Below, piece by piece: positions 7,990-14,642 of a stretch of DNA of 17,082 bases (positions are counted from its first letter, which is position 1; each line of letters begins with the position of its first letter). The position numbers were made by a program, and so were the translations under genes. The stretch covers positions 1 through 17,082 of the forward strand of contig JAUNUL010000020.1 in assembly GCA_030538175.1 (NCBI GenBank), in the 5' to 3' direction. This stretch comes from Propionibacteriaceae bacterium (GTDB taxonomy: Bacteria > Actinomycetota > Actinomycetes > Propionibacteriales > Propionibacteriaceae). The notes beneath the pieces were generated by a model. It was given only the letters and a program-made list of their open reading frames with translations. It was not told the DNA's origin and did no database searches.

Positions 7990-10484
7990 GCGCCGCGGGC
8001 CTGCCCGGACGCGGCAACGCTGCGGATCCCGGCCGGTTGCGGGTGCTGGGCGTACGCCACCACGGTCCCGGCTCGGCCCGTGCCGTTCGGCGCGTGCTGC
8101 AGGCCTATCGGCCCGAAGTGGTGTTGATCGAAGGGCCACCCGAGGCGGACTCCCTGGTCAAACTCGTCGGGGATGCGGGGATGGTGCCCCCGGTCGCGCT
8201 GTTGGCGTACGCCCCGGAGGCGCCGGGGACGGCGTCGTTCTGGCCGTTCGCCGTCTTTTCTCCCGAGTGGCAGGCGCTGACTTGGGCGGTGGAAGCCGGC
8301 GTACCCGTGCGGTTCTGTGATCTGCCTGCGGGCGCCATGCTCGCGGCCAGAACCGCGAGCGACGCGGTGACGGATCTCGGCGACGCTGAGCTCGGGGACG
8401 AATTGCCGGGCCTCTTCGAGGTCGGCGATGGGCCCGCCCGCAACGAGGAGGGAGTGGCCGACGAGGCGGACTCCGAGCAGGCGGACGCCGGGCAGGCCTA
8501 CGGCGGGCAGGCGGGTGCGGCGCCAGAAGGGCCGGGGCTGTGGGAACCGGACGACCCTGCCAGTGATCTGGCGCATTCAGATCCGCTCGCTGTGCTGGCC
8601 AGGCTGGCGGGGTATGACGATCCCGAGCGCTGGTGGGACGACGTGATGGAATTGCAGACCGACGGTGATCCGTTCGATGCGATCGCCGAAGCCATGGCTG
8701 CTCTCCGGGCAGGTGCTCCGCCGGTCGGTCGCACGCAGGCGGGGCGACTGCTCGAACAGCGTCGGGAAGCCTGGATGCGCAAGGTGCTGCGGGCCGAGCT
8801 GCGCACCGGACGGCGGGTCGCTGTGGTGTGTGGGGCGTGGCATGTGCCGGCCTTGACCGGCCGACTGCCGACGGTTGCTGCCGACAATGCCGTGCTCAAG
8901 GGGCTGCCCAAGCGCAAGGTCACCCTGACCTGGGTGCCGTGGGCCCACTCGCGCCTCGCGACCGCCTCCGGTTATGGCGCCGGGGTCGCTTCACCGGGTT
9001 GGTATCACCACCTGTTCACCGCCGAGGACCACCCGGTCAGTCGGTGGCTCACCGAGGTGGCCCGTGTGCTTCGCGCCCACGATCTTGCGGTGTCGTCGGC
9101 GCATGTTGTGGAAGCCGTCCGGCTGGCCGATGCGCTGGCCGCGCTGAGGGACCGGCCCCTCGCCGGCCTCACCGAAATGCAGGACGCCACCCTGGCCGTG
9201 CTGTGCGATGGCAACCCCGCGGCGCTCGGCCTCGTCACGGCCGCCGCGGTGACGGGCGAACGGTTCGGCAGCGTCCCCGAGTCAGCCCCGGGGGTGCCGC
9301 TGGAGGCGGATCTGCGGGCGTACGCCCGGCGCCTGCGCCTGAAGTTTGAGTTGGAGCCGCGGGAGTTGACCCTCGACCTGCGGCGGACGACGGACTTGGA
9401 GCGCTCCCGGCTCCTGCACCGCCTGGGTGTCCTCGGAGTGGCCTGGGGGGTGCAGCGGGTGGTCACGGGGGAGGGCACCTTCAAGGAGGGGTGGACCCTG
9501 CGATGGGAGCCCGAGTTCGTGGTCGCCGTGGTGGAGGCGTCACTGTGGGGCACCACAGTGGCCGGCGCCGCGACCGCGCGCCTGCTTGAGTCCACAGGCT
9601 CACTGGCCGAGGTGACCACCGGGGTCGAGGCTGCCTTGCGGGCGGACCTAGCTGACGCCTTGCCGGGGTTGCTCACCGCCCTCGACGCTCATGCGGCGGC
9701 CGACACGGATGTCGCCCACCTGCTGGATGCGTTTCCCGCACTGGTCAGGTCGCGCCGCTATGGCGATGTGCGAGGCACCGCCACGGATCAGCTGATTACG
9801 GTGACCGAAGCGCTGTTCATCAGGATCTGCGCCGGACTGCCGACCGTGGCCGGCGCGCTTTCGGCTGAAGCGGCGCGTGCGCTGGTGGACCGGATCGATG
9901 CGGTCCAGGACGTTTTGCCGCTTCTTGGCGACCCTGCCGCGGAACGACGCTGGGTGGCTACCGCGCTCGCGTTGGCTGACCGGGCCGACGTCACCGGATT
10001 GCTGGCCGGTCGGCTCGTGCGCATGCTGACCGATGCCGGAACCTGGGATACCGATGAAGCTGCTCGTCGGCTGAGCAGGGCACTGTCCCGCGGGTCCGGT
10101 CACGCGGCGGAGCAGGCGGCGTGGGTGGAGGGATTCCTGGCCGGCGGTGCGCTGCTGTTGATCCACGACGATCGGGTCCTGGGGCTGGTCGATGCGTGGG
10201 TGCGGGGGCTTGATGATGAGGATTTCCTGATCGTGCTGCCGCTGGTGCGGCGTACGTTCGGGGCATTCGAACTGCCCGAACGGCGCAACATTGCCCGGCG
10301 AGCCCGCCGGATCGATGCCGACCGGATTCGGCGGGATGGGCGGGATGCCGACGACGGCACGGGGAGCAATGGCATCGCCCCCGACATGGCTGACTGGGGG
10401 GCCCAACAACGGGTCGCTGCAGCGCTGGCCACGGTGGACTGGCTGCTCGGACCACCTGATCCGCTGCTGAGGACCGGCGAGTGA
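7986..10484 (+). CDS. DUF5682-type large protein with TraB/ChaN-like motifs
   Basis: 832 aa, no signal peptide. The N-terminal third has GVRHHGPGSA at 22-31, VVLIEGPPEAD at 45-55, FCDLP at 110-114 and VVCGAWHVPAL at 280-290. The conserved histidines H25, H26 and H286 and acid E49 form a pattern like that of the TraB/ChaN/EreA superfamily (several members act on small molecules or bind haem). That link is my inference. A low-complexity acidic, Ala/Gly/Gln-rich insert lies at about 150-185, followed by ERWWDDV at 214-220. The C-terminal half is long and helical, with no motif I can name. The frame continues upstream to 7908, but the ATG at 7986 overlaps the AAA+ stop by ATGA and gives the family-like start. 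E. coli YehM is probably the related protein. It is a candidate effector or client of the MoxR-VWA pair. Confidence 0.82.
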   Translation: MSAAGLPGRGNAADPGRLRVLGVRHHGPGSARAVRRVLQAYRPEVVLIEGPPEADSLVKLVGDAGMVPPVALLAYAPEAPGTASFWPFAVFSPEWQALTWAVEAGVPVRFCDLPAGAMLAARTASDAVTDLGDAELGDELPGLFEVGDGPARNEEGVADEADSEQADAGQAYGGQAGAAPEGPGLWEPDDPASDLAHSDPLAVLARLAGYDDPERWWDDVMELQTDGDPFDAIAEAMAALRAGAPPVGRTQAGRLLEQRREAWMRKVLRAELRTGRRVAVVCGAWHVPALTGRLPTVAADNAVLKGLPKRKVTLTWVPWAHSRLATASGYGAGVASPGWYHHLFTAEDHPVSRWLTEVARVLRAHDLAVSSAHVVEAVRLADALAALRDRPLAGLTEMQDATLAVLCDGNPAALGLVTAAAVTGERFGSVPESAPGVPLEADLRAYARRLRLKFELEPRELTLDLRRTTDLERSRLLHRLGVLGVAWGVQRVVTGEGTFKEGWTLRWEPEFVVAVVEASLWGTTVAGAATARLLESTGSLAEVTTGVEAALRADLADALPGLLTALDAHAAADTDVAHLLDAFPALVRSRRYGDVRGTATDQLITVTEALFIRICAGLPTVAGALSAEAARALVDRIDAVQDVLPLLGDPAAERRWVATALALADRADVTGLLAGRLVRMLTDAGTWDTDEAARRLSRALSRGSGHAAEQAAWVEGFLAGGALLLIHDDRVLGLVDAWVRGLDDEDFLIVLPLVRRTFGAFELPERRNIARRARRIDADRIRRDGRDADDGTGSNGIAPDMADWGAQQRVAAALATVDWLLGPPDPLLRTGE

Positions 10485-10491
10485 GGTGAGC

Positions 10492-11727
10492 ATGGTGAAC
10501 GAATGGGATGGCCGTCACGAGGATGAAGGCGCACCACCCGGGCCGGGTGACGTCGAGGCGGAACGGTTACGCCGGTGGCGGCTCCTGCTGGGCACGGACG
10601 GCCCCGGCGGCGGGGAGCGGCACGGACTGACCGCTGAGGATCGAGCGGTTGATGCCGCGCTGGCCGCGCTCTATGACCGTGACACCGGGGGTGGTGGGGC
10701 CACCAGCCGTACGGCCGGCCTCGGTGGATCCGCGCCGAAGGTGACGAAGTGGCTGGCGGACATCCGCACCTATTTCCCGCAGTCGGTGGTGCAGGTGATG
10801 CAGGCCGATGCTCTTGAGCGTCTCGACTTGGTGACCCTGTTGAAGGAGCCCGAGTTCCTGGAGGCCATGACACCGGATATCCATCTGGCAACGACGGTGC
10901 TGCAGCTCGCGGATGTGCTGCCGGAACGGACCCGGCAGTCTGCGCGCGCCGTGGTGGAGACGGTGGTCGGGAGCATCGAACGCCGGATCAGGCAGCACAC
11001 CCTGAGCACGGTGAGGTCGGCCATCAACCGGTCCGCCCGCACTCGTCGCCCCCGATCGGCCGACATCGACTGGCCCCGCACGATTGCGGCGAACCTGCGT
11101 CACTATCTGCCCGAGCGTCGCACCGTCGTGCCGCATCGTCTGATCGGGCACGCTCGTCGCCGCACCGGGGTGCAGAAGGACGTGATTGTGGCCCTTGACC
11201 AGTCGGGTTCGATGGCCGAATCGGTCGTGTTTGGTGCGGTGTTCGCCTCAACCCTGGCTCGCCTGCCGAGTCTGCAGACCCGCCTGGTGGTGTTCGACAC
11301 CTCCATCGTGGATCTCACGGACCTGCTGAGTGATCCCATCGATCTGCTGTTCGCCACGCAACTCGGTGGCGGCACGGATATCAATGCAGCACTCACGTAC
11401 TGCAGCCAGCTCGTCACACGCCCGACCGAGACGGTGCTGGTGCTCGTATCCGACCTGTTCGAGGGCGGTGATCGGTCTGCGCTGGTGCGTCGGGCAAGGG
11501 CGCTGCGCAGTGCGGGCGTGACGATGCTGGCGCTGCTCGCGCTCGACGACTCGGGAGCCCCGGCGTTCGATCACGACCTGGCCGGCCAGCTTGCCGCCCT
11601 GGGCGTCCCGGCGTTTGCCTGCACCCCCGATGTCTTCCCCGAGGTGCTGGAGGTCGCACTAACCGGGGGCGATATCGGCGCCTGGGCCCAGGCCCGGGCT
11701 GCGGCTGAGGCCAAGGGGCCGGGATGA
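10492..11727 (+). CDS. VWA-domain protein (MIDAS), last gene of the cluster
   Basis: 411 aa from ATG 10492. GTG 10486 is an alternative start two codons earlier, but GAGG at 10483-10486 fits ATG 10492 better. The C-terminal VWA domain has a complete metal-ion-dependent adhesion site: DQSGS at 236-240 (D236, S238, S240), GGGTD with T295, and SDLFEGG with D321. The N-terminal half is helical and includes the family segment KVTKWLADIRTYFP (about 83-96). VWA proteins paired with MoxR ATPases present substrates to the ATPase ring through a bound Mg2+ ion. E. coli YehP is the related protein. It starts 7 nt after the DUF5682 stop, consistent with one operon. The methyltransferase gene converges on it with a 15-bp gap, so the two transcripts probably overlap at their 3' ends. 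Confidence 0.92.
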   Translation: MVNEWDGRHEDEGAPPGPGDVEAERLRRWRLLLGTDGPGGGERHGLTAEDRAVDAALAALYDRDTGGGGATSRTAGLGGSAPKVTKWLADIRTYFPQSVVQVMQADALERLDLVTLLKEPEFLEAMTPDIHLATTVLQLADVLPERTRQSARAVVETVVGSIERRIRQHTLSTVRSAINRSARTRRPRSADIDWPRTIAANLRHYLPERRTVVPHRLIGHARRRTGVQKDVIVALDQSGSMAESVVFGAVFASTLARLPSLQTRLVVFDTSIVDLTDLLSDPIDLLFATQLGGGTDINAALTYCSQLVTRPTETVLVLVSDLFEGGDRSALVRRARALRSAGVTMLALLALDDSGAPAFDHDLAGQLAALGVPAFACTPDVFPEVLEVALTGGDIGAWAQARAAAEAKGPG

Positions 11728-11742
11728 GGTGAGGGGGCAGAT

Positions 11743-12501
11743 TCAGAAGCGGACCGAGATGCGCAAACCATCCTCATGGATGGGCATGGTCAGGTCACCG
11801 TGGTCGACCTGCAGCCGGCGGCAGTCAGCCTGATAGGGCAACAGCAGGGGGTCGGGTGATTTGGCGAGTGAGTCATACATCTCACCCACGTCCGCCAACA
11901 ATCCGTTCAGTCGGTCCTCTGGCAGCTTTGCGAGCGTAGGTCTGCGCCGGACCATGGCCAACAGCCCGGCACGCGTGATCGGCAGCCAGTGCCGGAAGGC
12001 ACGCGCCTCAACCACGGGGAAATAGTCCGAGTCCGCCAGCGCGGCCAGCGTCTCCCGCCCGTAGTCGCCGACCATGGCCGTCGGGTCGTCCTCCTGGATC
12101 CGACGGGCCAGGCGTTTGACCCAGGGAACCGTGTCGTCGCGGCTGGTGAACACCACAGCCAGGTATCCACCGGTGCGCAACACCCGCGCAAACTCCGACA
12201 GCGCCAGGCCAGGCGCGAACTGTGTCAGGGATTCCTGCACAGTCACGACGTCGAAGCGAAAGCTGCGCAGGGGCAGTGCTTCGGCCTTCGCCACACACGT
12301 CAAGGCATCCGGCACGAGGTCGGCGAGCCGGCGTACTTTGTCCGGATTGCTGTCGATACAGGTGACGGTGTGCCCGCGGCCAACGAGGGACTGCGCCAAG
12401 CGGCCGTCCCCGGAGCCCACGTCAAGGACCCGAGCCGGCTCCCGTCCCGCGAGCCATTCCACCGCGGCTGGGGGGAAGGTGGCGGAGCGGCGGCTGGTCA
12501 T
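11743..12501 (-). CDS. Class I SAM-dependent methyltransferase
   Basis: 252 aa. A Rossmann-fold methyltransferase: motif I is VLDVGSGDGRLAQ at 25-37 (SAM binding), the acidic residue after beta-2 is D50 in CIDSNPDKVRRL, motif II is FDVVTVQESLTQF at 83-95, and motif III is ARVLRTGGYLAVVF at 105-118. This layout is that of Methyltransf_11/UbiE-like enzymes; the substrate cannot be told from sequence. The frame runs upstream to 13263, but the ATG at 12501-12499 starts just before the methyltransferase domain. The extension only covers the opposite-strand gene. There is no strong ribosome site. A TAGAGT -10 lies 7 nt upstream, so the mRNA is probably leaderless. It is divergent from the frameshifted gene (17 bp between starts) and convergent with the VWA gene. 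Confidence 0.88.
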   Translation of the reverse strand: MTSRRSATFPPAAVEWLAGREPARVLDVGSGDGRLAQSLVGRGHTVTCIDSNPDKVRRLADLVPDALTCVAKAEALPLRSFRFDVVTVQESLTQFAPGLALSEFARVLRTGGYLAVVFTSRDDTVPWVKRLARRIQEDDPTAMVGDYGRETLAALADSDYFPVVEARAFRHWLPITRAGLLAMVRRRPTLAKLPEDRLNGLLADVGEMYDSLAKSPDPLLLPYQADCRRLQVDHGDLTMPIHEDGLRISVRF

Positions 12502-12508
12502 GCGGCAC

Positions 12509-12514
12509 ACTCTA
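12509..12514 (-). promoter_or_regulatory. Leaderless-type -10 element for the methyltransferase gene
   Basis: TAGAGT on the minus strand is a TANNNT match that ends 7 nt before ATG 12501-12499. On the plus strand CACACT at 12506-12511 lies 7 nt before GTG 12519, so the two divergent genes may use overlapping -10 boxes. Confidence 0.5.
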
Positions 12515-12518
12515 AGCC

Positions 12519-13206
12519 GTGACCGACCCCCTCCTGGACCTTTCCCGGCTCGATGGCGTGCCGTCGGCGGTGGCTGCTGCGCGGGCGGCTGTCGACGTCC
12601 TGTTGCGTGATCGAGGGGCTCGCAGGATCCCGGCGGAGACCTCTGCCCGGGCGCTGTTGGCCTCGGCCCGCGCGAGTGCCGCGATGGCCGGGAGCGAGTG
12701 GGAGCCGGGGGCGATTCGGCTGTCAACGGAGTTGATCGAGCTGGCGGCATCCGTGCGCCGTACGCCGGCCCTGGTCGTCGCACGGGCACCTGCTGCTGGC
12801 GCGAGGGCTCGTGGCTGAGGGTGACCTCGGGGTGGTGGCGGCGCAGGATCCGGCACGGCTGCGTGGAGTGCTCGAGTTGCTGCTGTCCGATAGCGCGGCG
12901 CCGGCCCTGGTTCGAGCCGCAATCGTTCACGCCGAACTGGCGCTGCTGGTCGGGCCGCCGGGAGTGACGGGGGTGCACGGAGTGCTGGGACGGGCGCTTG
13001 AGCACATGGTCCTGGTGCAGGCCGGAGTGGATCCGCGAGCCGTCCTTGTCATGGGCGAAGGGCATCGACGGGTGGGGGAAGCGTACGCGGGTCTCCTGGC
13101 GGACTATGCGGGCGGAACCGTTGGGGGAGTGCGCGAATGGATCGTGCATTGCGCGGGGGCGGTGACCCACGGGGCCGACGTTTCCCCCATGGGAAAAGGT
13201 GCCTAG
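12519..13206 (+). pseudogene. Actinobacterial Fic-like/'oxidoreductase'-labelled family protein, broken by a frameshift
   Basis: Two adjacent frames together look like one protein of about 228 aa. The first (GTG 12519 to stop 12816-12818) gives MTDPLLDLSRLDGVPSAV... up to PALVVAR. The second continues at about 12787 with HLLLARGLVAEGDLG and ends at 13206 with REWIVHCAGAVTHGADVSP. Removing one G from the GGG at 12784-12786 joins them smoothly as VAR-HLLLARGL. From memory, actinobacterial proteins of this type sit beside ssd/tad genes and have a C-terminal segment resembling a degenerate Fic motif. Here that segment is LVGPPGVTGVHGVLGRA, which lacks the catalytic HPFxxGNG. The product and function are unknown. 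The break could be a real mutation, a sequencing error in the G run, or less likely programmed frameshifting. A small TTTCCC/GGGAAA hairpin (13181-13196) lies at its 3' end. Confidence 0.7.
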
Positions 13207-13268
13207 CGATATTCGGTGATGATTCGACGCGGTTGGAAACGCGCATGCTTTAATCTGCCCCACAAGGA

Positions 13269-13305
13269 ACTGGGCACCTGATCAAGGAGAGATCAAGTGC
13301 CCAGT
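13269..13305 (+). terminator. Strong stem-loop, possibly a terminator
   Basis: ACTGGGCAC (13269-13277) pairs perfectly with GTGCCCAGT (13297-13305). After one C/A mismatch, TGATC (13279-13283) pairs with GATCA (13291-13295), leaving the loop AAGGAGA. It lies 63 nt after the stop of the frameshifted gene and has no U-tract on the plus strand. It may terminate that transcript or be a structured RNA or protein-binding element. Confidence 0.5.
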
Positions 13306-13421
13306 CTCACACCATTATCGGAGCGCATAGCGTGCATCAATAATGTCGGCCCGGGCAAGCCCTAGGACTCGACAACCAACAAGATGGCTAGGTCGCCGCG
13401 TGCGATCCGAAAGTGTGAATC

Positions 13422-13434
13422 AAAGGATTCCTTT
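13422..13434. repeat. Short inverted repeat, operator-like
   Basis: AAAGGA, one central T, then TCCTTT: a perfect 6-bp inverted repeat in the AT-richer part of the intergenic region, about 150 bp before the ssd start. The 1-nt centre argues for a protein-binding site rather than an RNA hairpin. It may also be chance. Confidence 0.25.
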
Positions 13435-13499
13435 CGTCCATTTTGCGGCATGAAAGCCGAAAAGGAAATACCCCCGCCCGTGTGAAATCGGCCACGCGG

Positions 13500-13535
13500 T
13501 TATCCACAGGCTGCGGTCGCGACGAGTTGTCCACA
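13500..13535 (+). promoter_or_regulatory. Pair of DnaA-box-like sites
   Basis: TTATCCACA at 13500-13508 matches the classical DnaA box exactly. TTGTCCACA at 13527-13535 matches the form preferred in high-GC actinobacteria. Both point the same way and are 27 bp apart, 52 bp upstream of the ssd-like gene. No dnaA or dnaN gene and no larger box cluster is present, so this is not an obvious replication origin. DnaA binding near the operon is possible. Confidence 0.5.
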
Positions 13536-13586
13536 AGGCGCTCGCGGTGTTGAACCATCTTTAGGTGTTCCTCGCAGTGTGAGGAC

Positions 13587-14642
13587 ATGGTGAATCGAAT
13601 GGGCCCGGCGGTGTTGGTCACGGGCGTGGAGCAGATCAGGGAGCGGGTGCTGGCTGCGGCGGCTGCTGCTGCGGTGGAGGTGCGCCTGGCAGGCGATGCC
13701 GGTGAGTTGGGTGCCGGACCGGAGCCGCGCACGTTGTTCGTTGGGCCGGACCAGTTGGCGCTCGTTGCCCGCAGTCCCGTGCTCGGCCGAACTCCCGTGC
13801 ATCTGGTCGGGATGGTCGAGGACCGCGATCGTCTGTGTGAGTGGTCCGCAGCACTGGGGGCCTCGGTGATCGTCCTCCCCGACGGGGTGCGGTGGCTGGC
13901 ACATGCGCTCGCTGGCGACCGGGGCCGATCGGCGGTCTCGGTGCTGGGCCTGATCGGTGCTGCCGGCGGTGTGGGTGCGTCCACGCTGGCGGCTGCTGTT
14001 GGCTGTGCGGCCGCTGAGCGGGGGCACCGGGTGGCGCTGGTTGACCTCGACGCCCGGGGTGGTGGCATCGATCTTCTGATGGGCCTTGGGGACGAGCCCG
14101 GGTGGCGTTGGCCGAATCTGGCGGATGCGGATGGCTTTCTCGGCGATCTCCATGGCCATCTGCCGCGACGAGGAGATCTTGCGGTGCTCAGCCACGACCG
14201 GGCGGATCCCGTCGACCCGTCGGCCCCCGCGATCGTTGCCGTGTTGAGGTCGTTGGAACGAAGTCACGATGTGGTCCTGCTGGATCTGGGATCGCGTCCC
14301 GGGACCGCCGAACTTGCTGCACTGCGGGCTACCGACGGTGCTCTGCTGGTGTGCCCGGGTGACCTGCGCGGTGTAGCCGCAGCCGCCCAACATGTGCGTG
14401 GCGTGGATCCACACGTGCCGCTGGCCGTCGTGCACAGCAAGGTTCGGCCAGGCGGTGTGGGTGGCGACCAGATCTCTCGAGCGCTCGGCCTGCCCGTGTT
14501 GGCGACCGTGCCCCATGACCGCCGTGTCGCCACCGGGATCGAACGCGGGGATCCACCAGGCCAAGGCGGGACCAGGGCGTGGCGTCGTTGTTGCCGCACA
14601 CTGCTCGACGGGATCCTGGAGACCCGCGATGCCCAGGGGTGA
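13587..14642 (+). CDS. ssd: Ssd/CpaE-like P-loop ATPase of the Tad locus
   Basis: 351 aa, MinD/ParA superfamily, of the kind called septum-site determining protein or CpaE-like in actinobacteria. The N-terminal 110 residues resemble a degenerate receiver-like domain. The ATPase domain has a deviant Walker A, GAAGGVGASTLA at 124-135, where both lysines of the MinD pattern are missing. That is usual for this subfamily and suggests altered or absent ATPase activity. It also has DLDARGGGIDLL at 153-164 and a Walker B-like VVLLDLGSRPGT at 229-240. In Tad systems the CpaE protein helps place the machine; Ssd homologues affect division in mycobacteria. The start is uncertain by a few codons: ATG 13587, GTG 13590 or ATG 13599 are possible, and GAGGA at 13581-13585 fits GTG 13590 best. 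Its 3' end overlaps tadA by 14 nt. Confidence 0.85.
   Translation: MVNRMGPAVLVTGVEQIRERVLAAAAAAAVEVRLAGDAGELGAGPEPRTLFVGPDQLALVARSPVLGRTPVHLVGMVEDRDRLCEWSAALGASVIVLPDGVRWLAHALAGDRGRSAVSVLGLIGAAGGVGASTLAAAVGCAAAERGHRVALVDLDARGGGIDLLMGLGDEPGWRWPNLADADGFLGDLHGHLPRRGDLAVLSHDRADPVDPSAPAIVAVLRSLERSHDVVLLDLGSRPGTAELAALRATDGALLVCPGDLRGVAAAAQHVRGVDPHVPLAVVHSKVRPGGVGGDQISRALGLPVLATVPHDRRVATGIERGDPPGQGGTRAWRRCCRTLLDGILETRDAQG

Larger units (their letters stand above)
13207..13586. other. 380-bp intergenic region upstream of the ssd/tad operon
   Basis: I see no convincing gene here. The region is visibly richer in A and T than its flanks, above all at 13410-13475. It holds the stem-loop at 13269-13305, a short inverted repeat at 13422-13434 and two DnaA-box-like 9-mers at 13500-13535. 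It must also contain the promoter of the ssd/tad operon, but I could not identify a clear -35/-10 pair. Confidence 0.6.

Noticed and set aside
8440..8540. Repetitive GC-rich stretch (GGGCAG-type) within the DUF5682 gene
   Set aside because: It encodes an in-frame low-complexity Ala/Gly/Gln/Asp linker; not a CRISPR or mobile repeat.
12698..12967. Third frame open inside the frameshifted gene
   Set aside because: Cysteine- and arginine-rich, no family likeness; the two other frames explain the region.
12502..13263. Upstream extension of the methyltransferase frame to give 506 codons
   Set aside because: The extension is arginine/proline-rich and covers the opposite-strand gene; the domain begins just after ATG 12501-12499, which has a leaderless-type -10.
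13313..13345. CATTAT and ATAATG inverted repeat with a 21-nt spacer
   Set aside because: Short arms and a long spacer; expected by chance in this AT-richer stretch.
13207..13586. Replication origin suggested by DnaA boxes and AT-richer DNA
   Set aside because: Only two boxes, no dnaA, dnaN, rpmH or gyr genes nearby; a regulatory or titration site fits better.
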